A stretch of 40,585 nt of DNA from Acidobacteriaceae bacterium (GTDB taxonomy: Bacteria > Acidobacteriota > Terriglobia > Terriglobales > Acidobacteriaceae). The DNA lies in contig PMMJ01000394.1 of NCBI GenBank assembly GCA_003162255.1, positions 6,290 through 46,874 of the forward strand, in the 5' to 3' direction. Below the pieces are notes generated by a model. It was not told the DNA's origin and ran no database searches. It worked only from the letters and a program-made list of their open reading frames with translations. Each line of letters opens with the position of its first letter. Position 1 is the stretch's first letter. Below are positions 18,301-25,086 of this stretch, piece after piece. Made by a program: the position numbers and the translations under genes.

Positions 18301-18781
18301 ACAGCGTGAGGGCGGAGAAATTGCGTCCGTTCAGGGGGATGTTTGCGATCTCATTGGTGGAGAGGGTGTTTCCGAGGGTGGCATCGCTGGTATCGAGGAT
18401 AGGATGCATTTCAGCCCTGACCACCACGAGGGTGGAGGCGCCGATTTCCATGCTGGCGTTGAACTTTGCCGTCTGGTCGATCTCAAGGGTAAAGGGCAAA
18501 ATTTTCTGCGTGGTAAACCCAGTCGCCTCGATGCTCAAGGTATAGGTACCGATGGGCAAAAAGCGAATGGTGTACTCCCCCGATCCATTCGTTTGCGCGG
18601 AAGTTCTCACGGAGGTTGCGGTGTTTTCGGCGGTGACTTTTGCACCAACGATAACGGCGCCGCTCGGGTCGGTCACTTGGCCTGTGATCGAACCAGTAAC
18701 GGTTTGCCCTAACGCGGTCGACAGGCACAATAGGGCTGCGAGCGAGCATCCGACAAAATACTGGACCAGTTTTGTTTTCAT
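15347..18781 (-). CDS. TonB-dependent receptor with carboxypeptidase-regulatory-like domain (glycan locus)
   Basis: A 1144-residue outer-membrane receptor. The signal peptide (residues 1 to about 25, CLSTALGQ) precedes the regulatory-like beta-sandwich (about 28-105, GSITGQVTDPSGAVIVGAKVTAENTAT seen as GQVTDPSGAVIVGAKV). The plug-like region (about 115-245) shows LNGRNFSALTLFQPG, INGNREQGNNYTIEG and NATYGNASGGAIV, all typical of Acidobacteriota Oar-like receptors, then FHGSLYDLLQNEKLDANSW and a long beta-barrel ending in an aromatic HYTF. It probably imports oligosaccharides released or bound at the surface, with TonB energy; no SusD-like lipoprotein gene accompanies it. It heads the minus-strand set with cutC, GH29 and GH38 and is divergent from a DeoR-type regulator. 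A GAGG sequence precedes ATG 18781. Confidence 0.93.
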   Translation of the reverse strand: MKTKLVQYFVGCSLAALLCLSTALGQTVTGSITGQVTDPSGAVIVGAKVTAENTATSVRTSAQTNGSGEYTIRFLPIGTYTLSIEATGFTTQKILPFTLEIDQTAKFNASMEIGASTLVVVRAEMHPILDTSDATLGNTLSTNEIANIPLNGRNFSALTLFQPGAIDTDPTGMSGNNAIERNTYNSGIASINGNREQGNNYTIEGAEDNEPQNNLIGYNPAPDAIAEVRVVSANANATYGNASGGAIVTILKSGTNHFHGSLYDLLQNEKLDANSWINGLSNPVTPKNSYTQNIFGGTFGGPVVRNKLFFFGDYEGIRHHSGGLSAASVLTPAMRTGDFSALLTTPNVTPTQLYDTQNNFAPYTGDQGVPILNPVATYLFAHPELYPLPNRPPVPPSSGGDGLIAGDFVGPQSTFVSNNQEDFKVDWTPGNVNKINGFYSQGKGSDHTTAIIPVSFPNFNTYPTKIAGASWVHTFSPSLINEARFGFTRVRWNNGVPSDPTGQFGLTGDAKVGIPFGTQKYVGFTGQSINNGVSYIGTNANPQVFTDNTFNYYDNLTWQRGRHYLSIGGQATRYQQNYLNAGNVGFLGQFTYSGKYTGLPAGNGWGAADFVLGRITNTQLASPLGWVGNRQWRLAGYFQDDFKVTSRLTLNLGVRYEYDQPWYEQNNKTANVLPNGTVEYAGNVPAGAVAGSTICPTRACYDANYRQVMPRLGFAFQAKPKLVIRGGYGATSFFEGYSFNQRLTSSPPFSLAINSTAPVPSGTSGGTPFTVADAFSQPLGINNSLYSVWPQNTQPAYIHQVSLTGEYALTGTLSLSVGYHGQSGHHLADYRNGNQLTTAQAQDLGGNCGASVIPAVDQTPYYNLVGECGAVLITESQARMTYNSAQVTLRQRTHHGLEYTLNYTFAKSLTDSSGNYAVSGTSFNGSSHQDGYNIEADYGPSAMDVRHSLNFVGVYELPFGRGRTYGANANGFLDAALGGWRLATTAVLYSGLPVTIFGPGNSNTNSWGFSRANQYRQMTIRNRSLANWWGTDPSAQPCVPDPANPTGAYNGTCAYGVAASNTFGTAPNSTERAPGYRQVDMSLFKDFHVWGEGHVVGFRADFFNVLNIASYGNPDNGVTDSSFGAISGVRSQERHIQLGLHYTF

Positions 18782-18851
18782 GAGATCCTCGTTTCAGTCG
18801 TTCTGGCTAAGTGCCCGGGGAAGGGCGGCACTGAAAGAACTTGGCCGGGAG

Positions 18852-18882
18852 AATCTAAGCTCTGATGCCCAGTCTTTGTCAA
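18852..18882 (-). promoter_or_regulatory. Probable promoter of the glycan-locus receptor gene
   Basis: Read on the minus strand, a perfect -35 hexamer TTGACA (18882-18877) is followed by TAGATT (18857-18852), four of six matches to TATAAT including the key first, second and last bases. The spacer is 19 bp, somewhat long; other -10 choices in the same AT-richer stretch would shorten it. The transcript would begin about 65 bp before the receptor ATG. The DeoR-type palindrome lies just upstream of the -35. Confidence 0.4.
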
Positions 18883-18890
18883 GCAAAAAA

Positions 18891-18949
18891 TGATCGCAAC
18901 TGCATCAAACGATCAAGTTATTGATCTATTGCCACTAGTCGGCGATACT
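18891..18949 (+). promoter_or_regulatory. Candidate DeoR operator overlapping the regulator's promoter
   Basis: A perfect inverted repeat GATCAAgttaTTGATC occupies 18911-18926. A second related pair, TGATCG (18891-18896) and CGATCA (18910-18915), shares its right arm with the first. The right arm TTGATC (18921-18926) also serves as a plausible -35 box for the divergent regulator, with -10 GATACT at 18944-18949 after exactly 17 bp. The arrangement fits autoregulation of the DeoR-type gene and control of the receptor operon from one site. Binding is inferred, not shown. Confidence 0.5.
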
Positions 18950-18989
18950 GTGTGAGCGTTTGGGACTGCGATAAACAAGCACATACACC

Positions 18990-19775
18990 ATGTCTGCCCG
19001 CCAACAGCACCGCAACGATCAAATTCTGAAGCTCCTGCTGCACAAGGGTTCCGTAACTGTAGAAGAGCTGATCGCTTCTTTGGGAGCGTCGGCTCCGAGT
19101 ATCCGTCGGGATTTGACGCGCCTGGAAGCCCGAGGATTGATCCGGCGAACCCATGGCGGCGCGGCGCTGGTTCAGGAATTGCTCTATGAGCCGTTTCGCT
19201 ACGACACGGCCTTCCAGACCCGCGAGCATCGCTTTGTGAAGGAGAAACGGCACATCGGCGTGGCCGCTGCCGAACTGATCGAAGAGAACGAGACCATCGG
19301 CCTGACGGCGGGCACCACCACCACTTGGGTGGCGCGGAGCTTGCGTCATCGCAGCAACATCACCATCGTCACCAACGCGGTCAACATCGGCATGGAACTT
19401 TGCAACATGCCGGGTCTCAAGATCCACTTGACGGGAGGCTACCTGCACTGGCCTTGGTCGTTTTCGCTGGTGGGGGCTGCGGCCATCAATTTCCTCGGCG
19501 ATCGTTTCCTCGACAAACTTTTTCTCAGCGTCTCCGGCATCGACGCCAGCCGCGGAACCACCACCAACGAATCGGACGAGGCCCTCACCTTTCGCGCCAT
19601 GGTGAAACAGGCTAAGCAGGTGATCGTGGTGGCCGATTCCAGCAAGCTCGGGATCGTCACCCCGTCGTTGATCTGTCCGATCGAGAACGTGCATGTGCTG
19701 GTGACCGATGCGGGCGCTTCCGATGAAATGGTTGCGGCGTTCACCGGGAACGGAATCAGAGTGATTCGAGTGTAG
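18990..19775 (+). CDS. DeoR/GlpR family transcriptional regulator
   Basis: A 261-residue cytoplasmic repressor-type regulator. The N-terminal winged helix-turn-helix (about residues 6-58) shows the DeoR signature: RNDQILKLLLHKGSVTVEEL, then PSIRRDLTRLEARGLIRRTHGGA. The C-terminal sugar-phosphate sensor domain (about 78-235) belongs to the isomerase-like fold, with LTAGTTTTWVA, ITIVTNAVNIG, GIDASRGTTTN and VVADSSKLG, the residues that in this family hold a phosphorylated sugar. It is divergent from the TonB-dependent receptor of the fucose/mannose-type glycan locus, so it most likely represses that locus until a sugar phosphate from the pathway binds. A palindrome in the shared intergenic region overlaps its own likely -35 box, suggesting autoregulation. 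No clear ribosome-binding site precedes ATG 18990. Confidence 0.93.
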   Translation: MSARQQHRNDQILKLLLHKGSVTVEELIASLGASAPSIRRDLTRLEARGLIRRTHGGAALVQELLYEPFRYDTAFQTREHRFVKEKRHIGVAAAELIEENETIGLTAGTTTTWVARSLRHRSNITIVTNAVNIGMELCNMPGLKIHLTGGYLHWPWSFSLVGAAAINFLGDRFLDKLFLSVSGIDASRGTTTNESDEALTFRAMVKQAKQVIVVADSSKLGIVTPSLICPIENVHVLVTDAGASDEMVAAFTGNGIRVIRV

Positions 19776-19860
19776 CGGGTGCTGACGGCATCGCGCCTCC
19801 CAAGTTCTCCGTGAAACAACTTAATCGGAGGTTCCTTAAAAGAAAATTCAAGGAAAGTTG

Positions 19861-19890
19861 TTGACGCGCGATCCAAACTGCACTTAAAGT
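19861..19890 (+). promoter_or_regulatory. Probable promoter of the dienelactone hydrolase-like gene
   Basis: A -35 box TTGACG (19861-19866, five of six) is followed after 18 bp by TAAAGT (19885-19890, four of six). It lies about 70 bp before the chosen ATG at 19959. Confidence 0.4.
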
Positions 19891-19958
19891 ACCGTGCATT
19901 CCCCGTAGTCGGCATACTGATAGTCAGCACTCCACGAGTGGGCGTTGCAGGAAAAGCC

Positions 19959-20864
19959 ATGACAGACGACCAGAAAAACCAAACGACGAAAGATACGCAT
20001 CCTGGAGACCTCACACGGCGCGGCTTTGCAGCCCTCATGGTAGGTGCGGGCCTGGCCGCAACAACAAAGGCAATGGCACAGCCGGCGGCAGCGGGCCTTG
20101 AGTTGGCCGAAGCCGACGTTGAGATCAAGACTCCGGACGGAACTTGCGATGCTGCATTCATTCATCCGAAATCCGGTTCCTATCCGGGCGTGCTCGTCTG
20201 GCCCGACGCATTCGGCTTACGGCCCTCGATGGGCGCCATAGGCAGGCGTATCGCCGCGGAGGGATATTCCGTCCTCGTGCCCAATCCTTTTTATCGCGTG
20301 GCCAAAGCTCCTTTCTCGGATGCCTCCAATTTCAACTTCCAGAATGCGGACGATATGGCGAAGCTTCGTCCGCTGATGGCGTCGGTGAACGAGCCCGGCA
20401 ACGCCGAGAAGGATGCCGCCGCATACATCGCCTTCCTCGATGCGCAAAGAGAAGTGAACAAGGCAAAGAAGATCGGAACCCAGGGTTACTGCATGGGCGG
20501 AGCGCTGGTGGTGCGGACCGCCGCAGCATTGCCCGACCGCATTGGTGCGGGTGCGTCGTTCCACGGCGGAGGCCTGGTGACCGACAAGCCCGATAGTCCG
20601 CATCTGCTCGCGCCGAAAATCAAGGCTCGTATGTATTTCGGGATCGCGTCGAACGACGACGAGCGTCAGCCCGATGCCAAGGACAAACTGAAGGAAGCCT
20701 TTGCAGCCGCCAAGGTCCAAGCCGAAATCGAAGTGTATTCCGCTCAGCATGGCTGGTGCGTGCCGGATATGCCGGTCCGCGACGGCGTGCCGATCTATAA
20801 CAAGCCCGAAGCCGAGCGTGCCTGGGCGAAACTCGGCGCCTTATATAAAGCGGCCCTGGCCTAG
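19959..20864 (+). CDS. Tat-exported dienelactone hydrolase family protein
   Basis: A 301-residue alpha/beta hydrolase of the dienelactone hydrolase family. A Tat signal is visible: LTRRGFAALMVGAGLAA with twin arginines at residues 20-21 and a cut after AMA at about residue 40. The nucleophile elbow GYCMGG places the family cysteine at C178; the aspartate is probably in ASNDDE (about 233-234) and the histidine is H264 in AQHGWC. These form the Cys-Asp-His triad of the family. Classical members open lactones in chloroaromatic breakdown, but many exported relatives have unknown ester substrates, so function is left general. ATG 19959 is preferred over a GTG at 19938 because AGGAAA lies 5 bp ahead of it. 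It stands alone after the DeoR gene and is unlikely to be part of the glycan operon, which runs the other way. Confidence 0.88.
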   Translation: MTDDQKNQTTKDTHPGDLTRRGFAALMVGAGLAATTKAMAQPAAAGLELAEADVEIKTPDGTCDAAFIHPKSGSYPGVLVWPDAFGLRPSMGAIGRRIAAEGYSVLVPNPFYRVAKAPFSDASNFNFQNADDMAKLRPLMASVNEPGNAEKDAAAYIAFLDAQREVNKAKKIGTQGYCMGGALVVRTAAALPDRIGAGASFHGGGLVTDKPDSPHLLAPKIKARMYFGIASNDDERQPDAKDKLKEAFAAAKVQAEIEVYSAQHGWCVPDMPVRDGVPIYNKPEAERAWAKLGALYKAALA

Positions 20865-20873
20865 AGCGGGCAG

Positions 20874-20892
20874 GGCACGGCGTTAGCGTGCC
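20874..20892 (+). terminator. Hairpin after the dienelactone hydrolase-like gene
   Basis: GGCACG (20874-20879) pairs with CGTGCC (20887-20892) around a 7-base loop, 9 bp after the stop codon. The following bases TTCTGG give only a weak U-run, so termination is plausible but not certain. Confidence 0.4.
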
Positions 20893-20961
20893 TTCTGGAT
20901 TTAGCCCGAAGGCGAGGACCCGCCTCGTCATCCGGCCGCCTTCGCTGCAGAGTTTGCGTTC

Positions 20962-20989
20962 GGCTGGACGGGCGAGACGCCGTCCCTCC
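20962..20989. repeat. REP-like hairpin, copy 1
   Basis: GGACGGGCG-AGA-CGCCGTCC (20966-20985) forms a stem with one bulged G and is preceded by GGCT. Read in reverse complement it begins with the same GGACGG...CGCCCGTCCAGCC pattern as the copies near 24986 and 38338. The second hairpin of the pair is degenerate here. It lies between the hydrolase gene and proS. Confidence 0.6.
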
Positions 20990-21004
20990 ACGAACTCCAT
21001 CGTT

Positions 21005-21010
21005 TACAAT
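21005..21010 (+). promoter_or_regulatory. Possible proS -10 box
   Basis: TACAAT (five of six matches to TATAAT) lies 32 bp before the proS ATG, just downstream of the REP-like hairpin. No convincing -35 box is seen at the right spacing. Confidence 0.3.
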
Positions 21011-21042
21011 CAAAGATTCTCTTTCGATTGGAAAACATAATC

Positions 21043-22842
21043 ATGCACCGCTGGTCGCAACTTTTTATTCCTACGCTTCGCGAGGCTCCGGCTGATGCCG
21101 AAGTCGCTAGCCACAAGCTGCTGGTCCGCGCTGGATATATTCGTCAACTGGGCGCTGGCATCTACTCGTTTCTATTCCTGGGCAATCGCACTACCCAGAA
21201 GATCATGGGCATCGTCCGCGAGGAGATGGACAAGATCGGGCAGGAGTTCTACCTGCCGGCGCTGCATCCGCGTGAAATTTGGGAGGCTAGCGGACGCTGG
21301 GTGGCGATGGGCGAAAACATGTTTCGCCTCAAGGACCGCAAGGGCGCCGACCTCTGTCTGGGCATGACCCACGAAGAAGTCATGACTGACATCGCGCGCA
21401 AGGAGCTGCGCAGCTACAAGCAACTGCCGCAGATCTGGTATCAGATTCAGACCAAGTTTCGCGACGAGCCTCGTCCCAAGTCGGGCCTGCTGCGGGTGCG
21501 TCAGTTCATCATGAAGGACGCTTACTCGTTCGACATCGATGCCACTGGACTCGACGTCTCCTACCAGAAGCATTACGACACCTACTGCCGTATCTTCGAC
21601 CGCTGCGGCCTGAAGTACATGGTGATCGATGCGCACTCCGGCGCGATGGGCGGATCGCAGTCGCAGGAATTCATGGTGCGCACTCCCGCCGGCGAGGACC
21701 AGGTCGTGAGCTGCGAGAAATGCAACTACGCGGCGAATATGGAGAAGGCTACTTCAAAGCTCGCTCCGGTCGAGGACCTGAAGCCCGAGGGCGATGGCAA
21801 GCCGCTGCTGATCCATACGCCGGGCAAAGGCGCGATCGCGGATGTATCGGAGTTCCTGCAGATTTCCGCCAAGCAGGACATCAAGGCGGTGGCCTACATG
21901 GCGCAGAAGCCCGGTGACGACGGCAAGATGATGGAGCAGCCGGTCGTGGCTTTCCTGCGCGGCGATCACACCGTGAACGAAACCAAGCTGCTCACGCTGG
22001 TAAAGGCGAGCCAGGTTCGTCCCATGCAGACCGAGGAAGTGGAACTCTGCTTTCAGGGCCCCGGCGGCTTCATTGGGCCGATTGGCTTGGTGGTAAAGCC
22101 CAAGGAAGCGCTCGCCGGGTGGGATGTGAAGAAGCAGGGCGGCGATCCGCGGGCGGTCACCGTCGTACTCGATGAGGGACTGATTGGTCGCGTCAACATG
22201 ATCTGCGGCGCCAACAAGCTCGACTATCACCTGAAGAACGTGACGCCGGGGAGGGATTTCCAGTACACCGTTGCCGCCGACATCCGCAGCGTGACGGCGG
22301 GCGAAGACTGCCCGAATTGCGGTGCGCCCCTGCGCATCGATACCGCGGTTGAGGTTGGACACATCTTCAAGCTGGGTTACAAGTATTCGGAATCGATGGG
22401 CGCCCACGTGCTCGACCGTAACGGTAAGGAGGTCACGCCGATCATGGGCAGCTATGGGATTGGCATCGAGCGCATCCTGACGGCGGCCGTGGAGCAGAAT
22501 AACGACGAGAACGGATTCTGGCTGCCGCCTTCCATCGCGCCGTTTGAAGTGGTGGTGGTGGCCACCAACTCCAAAGACGAGGCGGTGCGCAGCGCTTCCG
22601 AGGACATCGCTCGGCAACTGGAGGCTTCTGGATACGACGTTTTGCTGGATGATCGGGACGAGAGGCCGGGGGTGAAGTTCAAGGACGCCGACCTGGTGGG
22701 CATCCCCTTTCGCGTCAACGTGGGCAAGAAGGTTACCGAAGGCACCATCGAGGTCGTTCGGCGCTCGACTCTGCAGAGGGAGGACGTTAAGATTTCAGTC
22801 ATAACGGAGTATTTCCAGGATCTGCGTCCGGCCGCTCGCTAA
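21043..22842 (+). CDS. proS: Prolyl-tRNA synthetase (bacterial long form)
   Basis: A 599-residue cytoplasmic class II aminoacyl-tRNA synthetase that charges tRNA-Pro. The N-terminus MHRWSQLFIPTLREAPADAE is the usual bacterial ProS start; motif 1 (RTTQKIMGIVREEMDKIG), motif 2 (TKFRDEPRPKSGLLRVRQFIMKDAYSF, visible core FRDEPRPKSGLLR) and motif 3 (SYGIGIERILTAAVEQ) are all present. Between motifs 2 and 3 the editing insertion (about 220-405, with VAFLRGDHTVNETKL and GFIGPIGL) is intact, so mischarged Ala-tRNA-Pro can be cleared. A CPNCG motif and the C-terminal anticodon-binding domain (DVLLDDRDERPGVKFKDADLVGIP) follow. ATG 21043 is chosen over TTG 21028 because of the conserved N-terminus and a GGAAAA site 8 bp ahead. 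It appears monocistronic or cotranscribed with the small gene 76 bp downstream. Confidence 0.98.
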   Translation: MHRWSQLFIPTLREAPADAEVASHKLLVRAGYIRQLGAGIYSFLFLGNRTTQKIMGIVREEMDKIGQEFYLPALHPREIWEASGRWVAMGENMFRLKDRKGADLCLGMTHEEVMTDIARKELRSYKQLPQIWYQIQTKFRDEPRPKSGLLRVRQFIMKDAYSFDIDATGLDVSYQKHYDTYCRIFDRCGLKYMVIDAHSGAMGGSQSQEFMVRTPAGEDQVVSCEKCNYAANMEKATSKLAPVEDLKPEGDGKPLLIHTPGKGAIADVSEFLQISAKQDIKAVAYMAQKPGDDGKMMEQPVVAFLRGDHTVNETKLLTLVKASQVRPMQTEEVELCFQGPGGFIGPIGLVVKPKEALAGWDVKKQGGDPRAVTVVLDEGLIGRVNMICGANKLDYHLKNVTPGRDFQYTVAADIRSVTAGEDCPNCGAPLRIDTAVEVGHIFKLGYKYSESMGAHVLDRNGKEVTPIMGSYGIGIERILTAAVEQNNDENGFWLPPSIAPFEVVVVATNSKDEAVRSASEDIARQLEASGYDVLLDDRDERPGVKFKDADLVGIPFRVNVGKKVTEGTIEVVRRSTLQREDVKISVITEYFQDLRPAAR

Positions 22843-22918
22843 CCGGCGAAATGGGCCGGCGCAGAACGGAAAGCTCACAACTGAAACTCGCATCCAGCGA
22901 GCGGGCGACTGTTTTCTT

Positions 22919-23275
22919 ATGGCAACTCTCAAACTACTCCTCGGCGCGGCGATCCTCGGGGTGTTGGTGCTGGTAGCGATCAAGGTGATCCCGCCGTACT
23001 TCTCGAACTACGAACTCGAGGATGCGATCAAGACCGAGGCGCTGAACGCAACCTACTCCACGCGCTCGGAAGATGACGTTCGCGACGCGGTCATCAAGCA
23101 GGCGCGCAACTACGATATTGCGCTGACTCCCAAGCAGGTGCATGTCTCCCGGCTGGGCGGGTTCGGCAGTGGCAGTCTTAACATCGAAGTCGATTACAGC
23201 GTTCCGATTGACCTGCCTGGCTATTCCACAACGATTGAGTTCCATCCCGCGACAAAGAACAAAGGCGTCTACTAA
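22919..23275 (+). CDS. Small membrane-anchored protein of unknown function
   Basis: A 118-residue protein with one N-terminal transmembrane segment (about residues 4-24, LKLLLGAAILGVLVLVAIKVI) and a soluble C-terminal part with a helix (SEDDVRDAVIKQARNYDI) and a beta-rich end (SLNIEVDYSVPIDLPGYSTTIEF). The layout resembles DUF4845-like small envelope proteins, but I do not recognise a specific family with confidence. It starts 76 bp after proS on the same strand. The reading frame has normal coding character and no overlapping better candidate. Confidence 0.7.
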   Translation: MATLKLLLGAAILGVLVLVAIKVIPPYFSNYELEDAIKTEALNATYSTRSEDDVRDAVIKQARNYDIALTPKQVHVSRLGGFGSGSLNIEVDYSVPIDLPGYSTTIEFHPATKNKGVY

Positions 23276-23390
23276 GAACAGCTCTTCGCTTTTGGCTCTT
23301 GGCTCCGATTCCGGCTAGTGTTGAGTTCGCAAGTTCGTGGCATAAATCCGCCCTGCCATCTTGACCAAAGCCCCAGTGAGATTTGAAGAA

Positions 23391-23600
23391 CTAGGCTGCC
23401 AGACGCTGCAAAATCTGCTTGCCCAGCTTTTGCGATTCGCCGAAAGCTTTCTGGTATGCGACGAAGATACGATTCAACTCCAGCGACTCGTCGGCGGTGA
23501 GTTTGCGCCGCAACATCATATCGCGCACGTGGACGGGGTTGGGCAGGGTTGCGTCTTCGGTCAGTTCTTCGAGGGCGGTCGCGGGATTGTAGTGGTACAT
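23391..23600 (-). CDS. Small soluble protein of unknown function
   Basis: A 69-residue predicted helical protein beginning MYHYNPATALEELTEDATLPNP and rich in Leu, Glu and Lys (visible core DESLELNRIFVAYQKAF). I do not recognise a family. The composition looks like a real soluble protein, and the gene stands in an otherwise empty 500-bp stretch. No strong ribosome-binding site is seen. It lies 179 bp after the response regulator on the same strand; a functional link is only possible. Confidence 0.5.
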   Translation of the reverse strand: MYHYNPATALEELTEDATLPNPVHVRDMMLRRKLTADESLELNRIFVAYQKAFGESQKLGKQILQRLAA

Positions 23601-23779
23601 CGTTACATTCTATCGTTGCGGGGAGAATTTCTCAGCCATCCATTTGCTTGCTCTGCTGTCGATTGTTCTACCATTCAGTTCCGCCATTCGCCCTGTCGGC
23701 CATCCGTAGGTTCTGCCGCGGTTCCACGATCGATTGTCTAGCAGGCAGTTGCACAGCGGTCCGCCGCCGTCCTTGGCGC

Positions 23780-24193
23780 TTAATGCCTTAGAGTCGGAGC
23801 AGGCTCTTTTGCCCGCTGGGCCCGTCCCAGCACTTCCTTTACCATTTCCGCCAAGTGATCGGAGAGAGTGGATTTCTCGAAGTAGGCGGCCGCGCCTTCG
23901 CTGATGAGTTTTTCCTCGTTTTTCTGCGACAGGCTGGTGAGCACGATGACTGGAATATGCATGGTGGCGGGATTTGCTTTCAGGGCTCTGAGGACGTCTT
24001 GGCCGCTGATTTTCGGAAGCATCATGTCGAGCAGAATGATGTCGGGCAGTTCATCATTAGCGGCCTGCAACGCTTCCTCGCCGTCGGCGGCGGTGATGAC
24101 CTCGAAGCCGGCTTTGGACAGAGTGCGCTCCGTGACCATGCGGAGGAACTTGCTGTCGTCGACCAAGAGCACCTTGGGATTCGAAACGGTCAC
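23780..24193 (-). CDS. Single-domain response regulator
   Basis: A stand-alone CheY-like receiver of about 137 residues with no output domain. Key residues are visible: the acidic pair in VLLVDDSKF (D12, D13), the phosphoacceptor D56 in IILLDMMLP, T86 in VIVLTSLSQ and K107 in YFEKS. It should take a phosphate from a histidine kinase encoded elsewhere and act through protein contacts. I chose the GTG at 24193 because GAGG sits 5 bp ahead of it; ATG 24211 would add six residues and is possible. Longer upstream extension of the frame to 24370 has no receiver character. The Nudix gene lies 103 bp upstream on the same strand. Confidence 0.9.
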   Translation of the reverse strand: MTVSNPKVLLVDDSKFLRMVTERTLSKAGFEVITAADGEEALQAANDELPDIILLDMMLPKISGQDVLRALKANPATMHIPVIVLTSLSQKNEEKLISEGAAAYFEKSTLSDHLAEMVKEVLGRAQRAKEPAPTLRH

Positions 24194-24296
24194 GTGCACC
24201 TCACGGTCCATACATCGGCCTGGCGGCGGAAAACCTTGAATCCCGGCGCGGGCTCTGTGCAGTCTCGGCCGGCCAGATTGCTGAAAGAGTCCGTTG

Positions 24297-24896
24297 CTAT
24301 CGCGCCGGTCGCGCCGCCTGCGCCAGCCATAGAATACCGCAGATTGTCTTGGCGTCGCGGATGCGCCCATTGATGGCCATCCGTTTCGCCTCCGATAATT
24401 TGAAGAACTTGGTCGCGATCCGCTCGTCCGCCTCGGGCTGAGCTTCGCCGGCCTGGAGGCCCCGGGCGACGTAGATGGTCATGGTTTCGTCGAGGAAACC
24501 AGGGCTCACGTAGAAATGCAGGATTCGGTTCCACTGGCGGGCGCTGTAGCCGGTTTCCTCGAGCAACTCGCGCTTCGCCGCGGTCAGCGCCGTTTCGCCA
24601 TCGTCGATGCGTCCGGCGGGCAGTTCCCACATCATCGACTGCGCGGCGTGGCGATACTGGCGCTCGAGCAGGACGCGCGGCTCGCCTTTTTTGGCTTTGG
24701 CCGCATCATCGGAGACTGGATCGTCGACCGCCAGAACCACTATAGAGCCAAAATGCCGTATGACATCGCGCCGGGCGCGCACGCCTCCCGGCTCTTCCAC
24801 CTCATCCGTGGTGACGCTGAACACCGGGCCCCGATAACTGACCCGGGAAGAAAGGACGCAGGCTTGCTTGGATTTCTTTCCTGCCGATTTCGCCAT
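24297..24896 (-). CDS. Nudix hydrolase, ADP-ribose pyrophosphatase type
   Basis: A 199-residue cytoplasmic Nudix enzyme. The Nudix box GX5EX7REUXEEXGU is complete from about residue 95 to 117: GRIDDGETALTAAKRELLEE followed by TGY. The pattern before it (VLLERQYRHAAQSMMWELPAG) is the substrate-platform of the ADP-ribose pyrophosphatase/NudF group, which splits ADP-ribose or related nucleotide sugars into AMP and a sugar phosphate. An N-terminal Lys-rich stretch of about 12 residues is extra. The start at 24896 gives a normal family length. Substrate assignment beyond the ADP-ribose type is an inference. Confidence 0.88.
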   Translation of the reverse strand: MAKSAGKKSKQACVLSSRVSYRGPVFSVTTDEVEEPGGVRARRDVIRHFGSIVVLAVDDPVSDDAAKAKKGEPRVLLERQYRHAAQSMMWELPAGRIDDGETALTAAKRELLEETGYSARQWNRILHFYVSPGFLDETMTIYVARGLQAGEAQPEADERIATKFFKLSEAKRMAINGRIRDAKTICGILWLAQAARPAR

Positions 24897-24985
24897 GATA
24901 ACAATATAAGGTATGCTGCGCCGTTGAGCCTAAAACCGATTGCTGGAAAAACCTATGACCATGACCTCGCGATGAGTCATACGAT

Positions 24986-25035
24986 GGAGCGACGGGCGTC
25001 TCGCCCGTCCAGCCGGGCGGGGACGCCCGGCGCTC
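24986..25035. repeat. REP-like paired hairpins, copy 2 (most complete)
   Basis: Two adjacent stem-loops: GACGGGCG-TCT-CGCCCGTC (24991-25009) and GCCGGGCG-GGGA-CGCCCGGC (25012-25031). The pair is enclosed by GGAGCG (24986-24991) and CGCTCC (25030-25035), so the whole could fold as a three-way junction. It lies between the divergent Nudix and DUF2520 genes. Confidence 0.65.
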
Positions 25036-25086
25036 CACCGGCATTCCCAAGTCGACGCTTGCAGCCATCACTCGGTCGCGGTATCA

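Noticed and set aside
17822..18712. A 296-codon plus-strand frame
   Set aside because: Antisense to the plug region of the second TonB-dependent receptor; composition is that of a shadow frame.
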